Origin: Membranipora membranacea
Taxonomy: Eukaryota; Bryozoa; Gymnolaemata; Cheilostomatida; Membraniporidae
Assembly (NCBI GenBank): GCA_914767715.1
Contig: OU612073.1
Span: 7,812,001-7,876,000 of the forward strand
DNA length: 64,000 nucleotides
Reading direction: 5' to 3'
This document shows positions 61,101 to 64,000 of this stretch, piece by piece. Position 1 is the first letter of the stretch. Every line of letters begins with the position of its first letter. The notes under the pieces were generated by a model that was not told the DNA's origin, made no database searches, and worked only from the letters and a program-made list of their open reading frames with translations. The translations under genes and the position numbers were made by a program.

Positions 61101-62289
61101 GTCTTGTGAGGTCAGAAAAATATACCATACATATGATATGTCATCTGACATCTCAAAGAAGTAGTTGTAGAAGTTGGCATGTTGTTGAGTTGAATCATTA
61201 CTTTGTTAACTTGCTCATTCATTTGATACTGATCTGCCTGCCTGTTCTTTATTATTACTACCTATATCTATCTACAAGTTTCTTGCCATTCTTGTCTACT
61301 GAGTGAGTAGTTCTACTACTACTAGCTTGTGGCATAGCTCTCTTGAAAGTCTGAGGGAGACTCACTGGGAAGTCACTGTCTGTGGGTTGTGGATTTGATG
61401 TTCAGTGACTGTGATAACTAGCCGTAGTGTGTGTGCTACAAATGTATTACACACTACTCAGCATCTATCTACTTACTTACTAAACTTACTCACACTCAGG
61501 TGATATGCTGTCCTACTACCCTCATGATTATGTTCATGGTGAAGTAAACGTTGGAACCTGAATGCTACTGAAAACTCCAACCATCCATGCTGTCTTAACT
61601 AGTTCATTAATTATTTCGGAATAGAGGATCTTTGCTCAGGTTTCTACTCAACTAGTTACTATAACAAAGCCTCATTGATGTGGTTCACATGAGGATAGAG
61701 TGAAACAATATCTTGTATCTAGGATAGTTGAGAGTTTTTAGAAATGTATTTGGTCTGCCATGCCACCACAGGTAGGTAGGTGGGGGATGGTGTTGCCATC
61801 GACTTAAAGTGTATATACTAGTATCAGCCGAGTAACACTTTTCTGTACACTTGGTGATATCCCACTCATGATATTTAATGTGTGAGCGTGTATCTTCTTA
61901 TCCTGCTTGTAGTCAAAGTTTGTAATTTGTCCATGCAATAGAGATTTTGACTTGCATTCTTTTCCTCGACCCTTCAGTGGCAAATGGCTCTCAGTTGATT
62001 GTATCGTTGATTACACTGTACACTAAGAGTGTGTAAGCCTACTTCATGGTTAAGTTGGTTAGCAATGCAGGTGGTGTGTTGTTGGTATCTGTATTGGAAT
62101 TTGGACACTATGGGATGAGCTCTTTTCTGGGATTTGATACAGTTGCAGTATTATCCAAGCTCTGACATTGAAATGATTTAATGCTTGTGACCTGTTAAAA
62201 AGTTTACTCGGCAGCATAAATTGACAACTTCTAAAACTGTTTCTTGTATTTTTCTAGTATTCTTTCAAATTGATATTCTTGTGCATTTT
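58161..62289. other. stretch without supported coding exons upstream of the ARID1-like gene
   Basis: It likely holds the promoter and non-coding 5' exon(s) of the next gene. A donor-like site (AATAG|GTAAGA) lies at about 60898. No repeats of note. Confidence 0.35.
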
Positions 62290-62369
62290 TAGGTAAATAG
62301 CTCCACTCTAGTACCTCCATTAGCAAGCATCAAGCAAATGAGTTGCTTGGAGAGAATTTGACGCTGGTT

Positions 62370-63894
62370 ATGGTCATGGAACCAAATCAACCGACGGATG
62401 GAAGCCAAATACAACAACCAAACAGCTCTTTACCCCAGCCTGGAGGCAATAACCAACAAATGAAAATGGACTCTCAGCCACCGCCAGAAGCTGGAAATAT
62501 GCAGCCTCGTGCATTTCCTCCAATGTCCTACCCTGAGGGTGGAGGAATGATGCCGCCAAGTTCGAATGCTGACCAAGCACAATATTCACAGTCTCCAATG
62601 ATGCAGCAACATCAAGGAAATGCGGCAGCATCGACGCCGCAATCGACTGCCACTCCTACTCTCAATCAGTTATTGACTCAGAACCCAGGTACACCTCGCT
62701 ACCCTGGTCAGCCAGGATACGGAGGTAGTGGAGAGTTCCCTGGCAGCGGAAATCCTGGTCAGCAGGCTCCACAGAATATGTATGATGGCTGGAACAACCA
62801 GCCTCAGCAGAATGCTAGCAACCCCGCAGCAATGTATCCTGGACACATGGGGCAGATGAGACCGGGTATTCCACCCAACAGGGCAATGGTACCGCCGGGC
62901 ATGCAGGTAAGTAAACTGACACTAATGCCAAGGTGCTTGGTCATTCTGACAGCCACTGATTGACTTGTGTTCAATTTGATGGTTATTGTTGATGCAGCCA
63001 GCCTTTCACAATAATAGGGGATTTCCTTACCAATGCAATCTAAGGGTTCGCTAATAATTAAGCACGTGTTCTGACAATGTTTACATTAATACTCTCTCAT
63101 GTTTTTAAGCTGCTGAGCGTCTCGGCTTGTTATTGTATTATTCAACTGTTATTTGTTGAGAGGAGATTCCCCACATCGCAAGTGTAATCTAAAAATAGAA
63201 AACATGATTTCCCTATTTCTTGTAGTGATGAATGGTACGGTTACACTTATTCCTTGATTTATAAAAGTTCATTGTTGTTTCTGTTAATTTCTAATTTTTA
63301 ACCAATGAAGTTCTTTTTTTTTACATTTATGAGGGATGGCAGATTTGACTTGTCACGATTAGCTTCTGTGTGACACAAACAGTTTTTTGTCTTATTTTTG
63401 GATTTTCCAAGATCCAAGCATGATGAGTATATCAACTTTTTCTTACATCAGATGCCTGCCGGCGGTCCCCCTACTGGTGGAATGTATGATCGACCAGATC
63501 AAGCAATGCCACCTAACTATCGGCAGCCCGGTGGAGGCCAGTATGGTATGGTTCCAGGTGGCCCAGGCTATAGAATGATGGGGCCAAACCAACACGGCAG
63601 CTACCCACAGGCTTCTATGAACCCAGCAGCAGCGGTAAGAATCATATTATGAAAGATGATTGAAATGTAAATTCCAAGTTTGTTGGTGATGAAGCAGCCC
63701 TTGCAGTGCCATTTTTTGACAGTCTAGTTTTACATTGCAAACATTTATTTTCAGCCAAAAAAGGGAACTTTCCTTCATATTATGTTTTATCAACTTGTAG
63801 GACTCGGCACAGGCTAATGCAAACGACGGATCTGAGGGGAGTGATATGCAGCATGTGAACCCTGCTCAGATGAGGTCCCGACATCCAATGATGG
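62370..63894 (+). CDS. ARID1: probable ARID1/BAF250 (Osa) SWI/SNF subunit, N-terminal exons, partial
   Basis: Three coding exons: 62370-62906, 63452-63634, 63801-63894, with donors GTAAGT, GTAAGA, GTAAGC and phases 0, 0, 1; the gene runs past the window end. The sequence is dominated by Pro, Gln, Gly, Met and Asn (MMPPSSNADQAQYSQSP, GQPGYGGSGEFPGSGNPGQQ), as in the disordered N-terminus of ARID1A/B. The key clue is TATPTLNQLLTQNPGTPRYPG, close to the PTLNQLL motif of that family. The product would be the DNA-binding subunit of the BAF chromatin-remodelling complex. The ARID and C-terminal domains are beyond the edge, so the call rests on composition plus one motif. Start: ATG at 62370 or 62376 in the same frame; an upstream ATG at 62338 gives a 7-residue uORF. 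An acceptor at about 62290 shows at least one upstream non-coding exon. Confidence 0.6.
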
Positions 63895-64000
63895 GTAAGC
63901 CCAAAAACTCTCTGTGCTCGATAGATAGAATGTTACAAAAAAACAGTAATAATATGACGTGATTCAGGACATCAATTTTGCAGTCTTCCTCATGGGGAAA

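Overview
The window is animal (metazoan) nuclear DNA, AT-rich, with intron-split genes, Pol III tRNA genes that carry introns, LINE retrotransposons and many short foldback repeats. The gene families seen (a paired-like homeobox gene, a probable ARID1/BAF250 chromatin-remodelling gene, a very large ankyrin-repeat protein) fit an invertebrate metazoan. I cannot place the phylum from sequence alone. All gene models below were built by hand from splice sites and reading-phase agreement. No transcript or database evidence was used.

Layout. 0.7-5.3 kb (+): a paired-like homeobox gene of 5 or 6 coding exons. 8.2-25.2 kb (-): a 19-exon gene whose phases close exactly on a protein of 2007 residues. 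It starts with one 3.1-kb exon holding about 22 ankyrin repeats, continues through a long charged and Ser/Pro-rich middle made of small exons (one of 24 nt), and ends in a compact helical C-terminal region. Its introns hold a tRNA-derived SINE, U2 snRNA-like fragments, hairpin elements and minisatellites. 27.5-33.6 kb (-): a second complete gene, 5 exons and 246 residues, of unknown function, with a tRNA-Ile(UAU) gene in one intron that is part of an inverted duplication. 34-41.5 kb: a repeat-rich block with three tRNA-Tyr(GUA) genes (each with a 12-nt intron) in partly duplicated flanks, two LINE copies of different families, and G-rich minisatellite arrays. 42.0-42.6 kb (-): a possible two-exon small gene. 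42.6-55.1 kb: almost no coding signal, one tRNA-Thr(UGU) gene and several tandem duplications. 55.3-56.1 kb (+): a single-coding-exon gene for a 272-residue Ser-rich basic protein. 57.5-58.2 kb: a nearly perfect 349-bp tandem duplication. 62.4 kb to the window end (+): the first three coding exons of a probable ARID1 orthologue, running off the edge.

The homeobox and ARID1-like products would act in the nucleus on transcription. The two minus-strand genes at 8-34 kb are neighbours in the same orientation, but nothing in the sequence links their functions. No CRISPR array, bacterial operon or viral gene was seen. The points most worth following up are the two uncharacterised minus-strand genes, the tandem-acceptor arrangement in the homeobox gene, the TIR element with a 12-bp target duplication, the hairpin at the 5' end of a LINE, and the tRNA-associated duplications.
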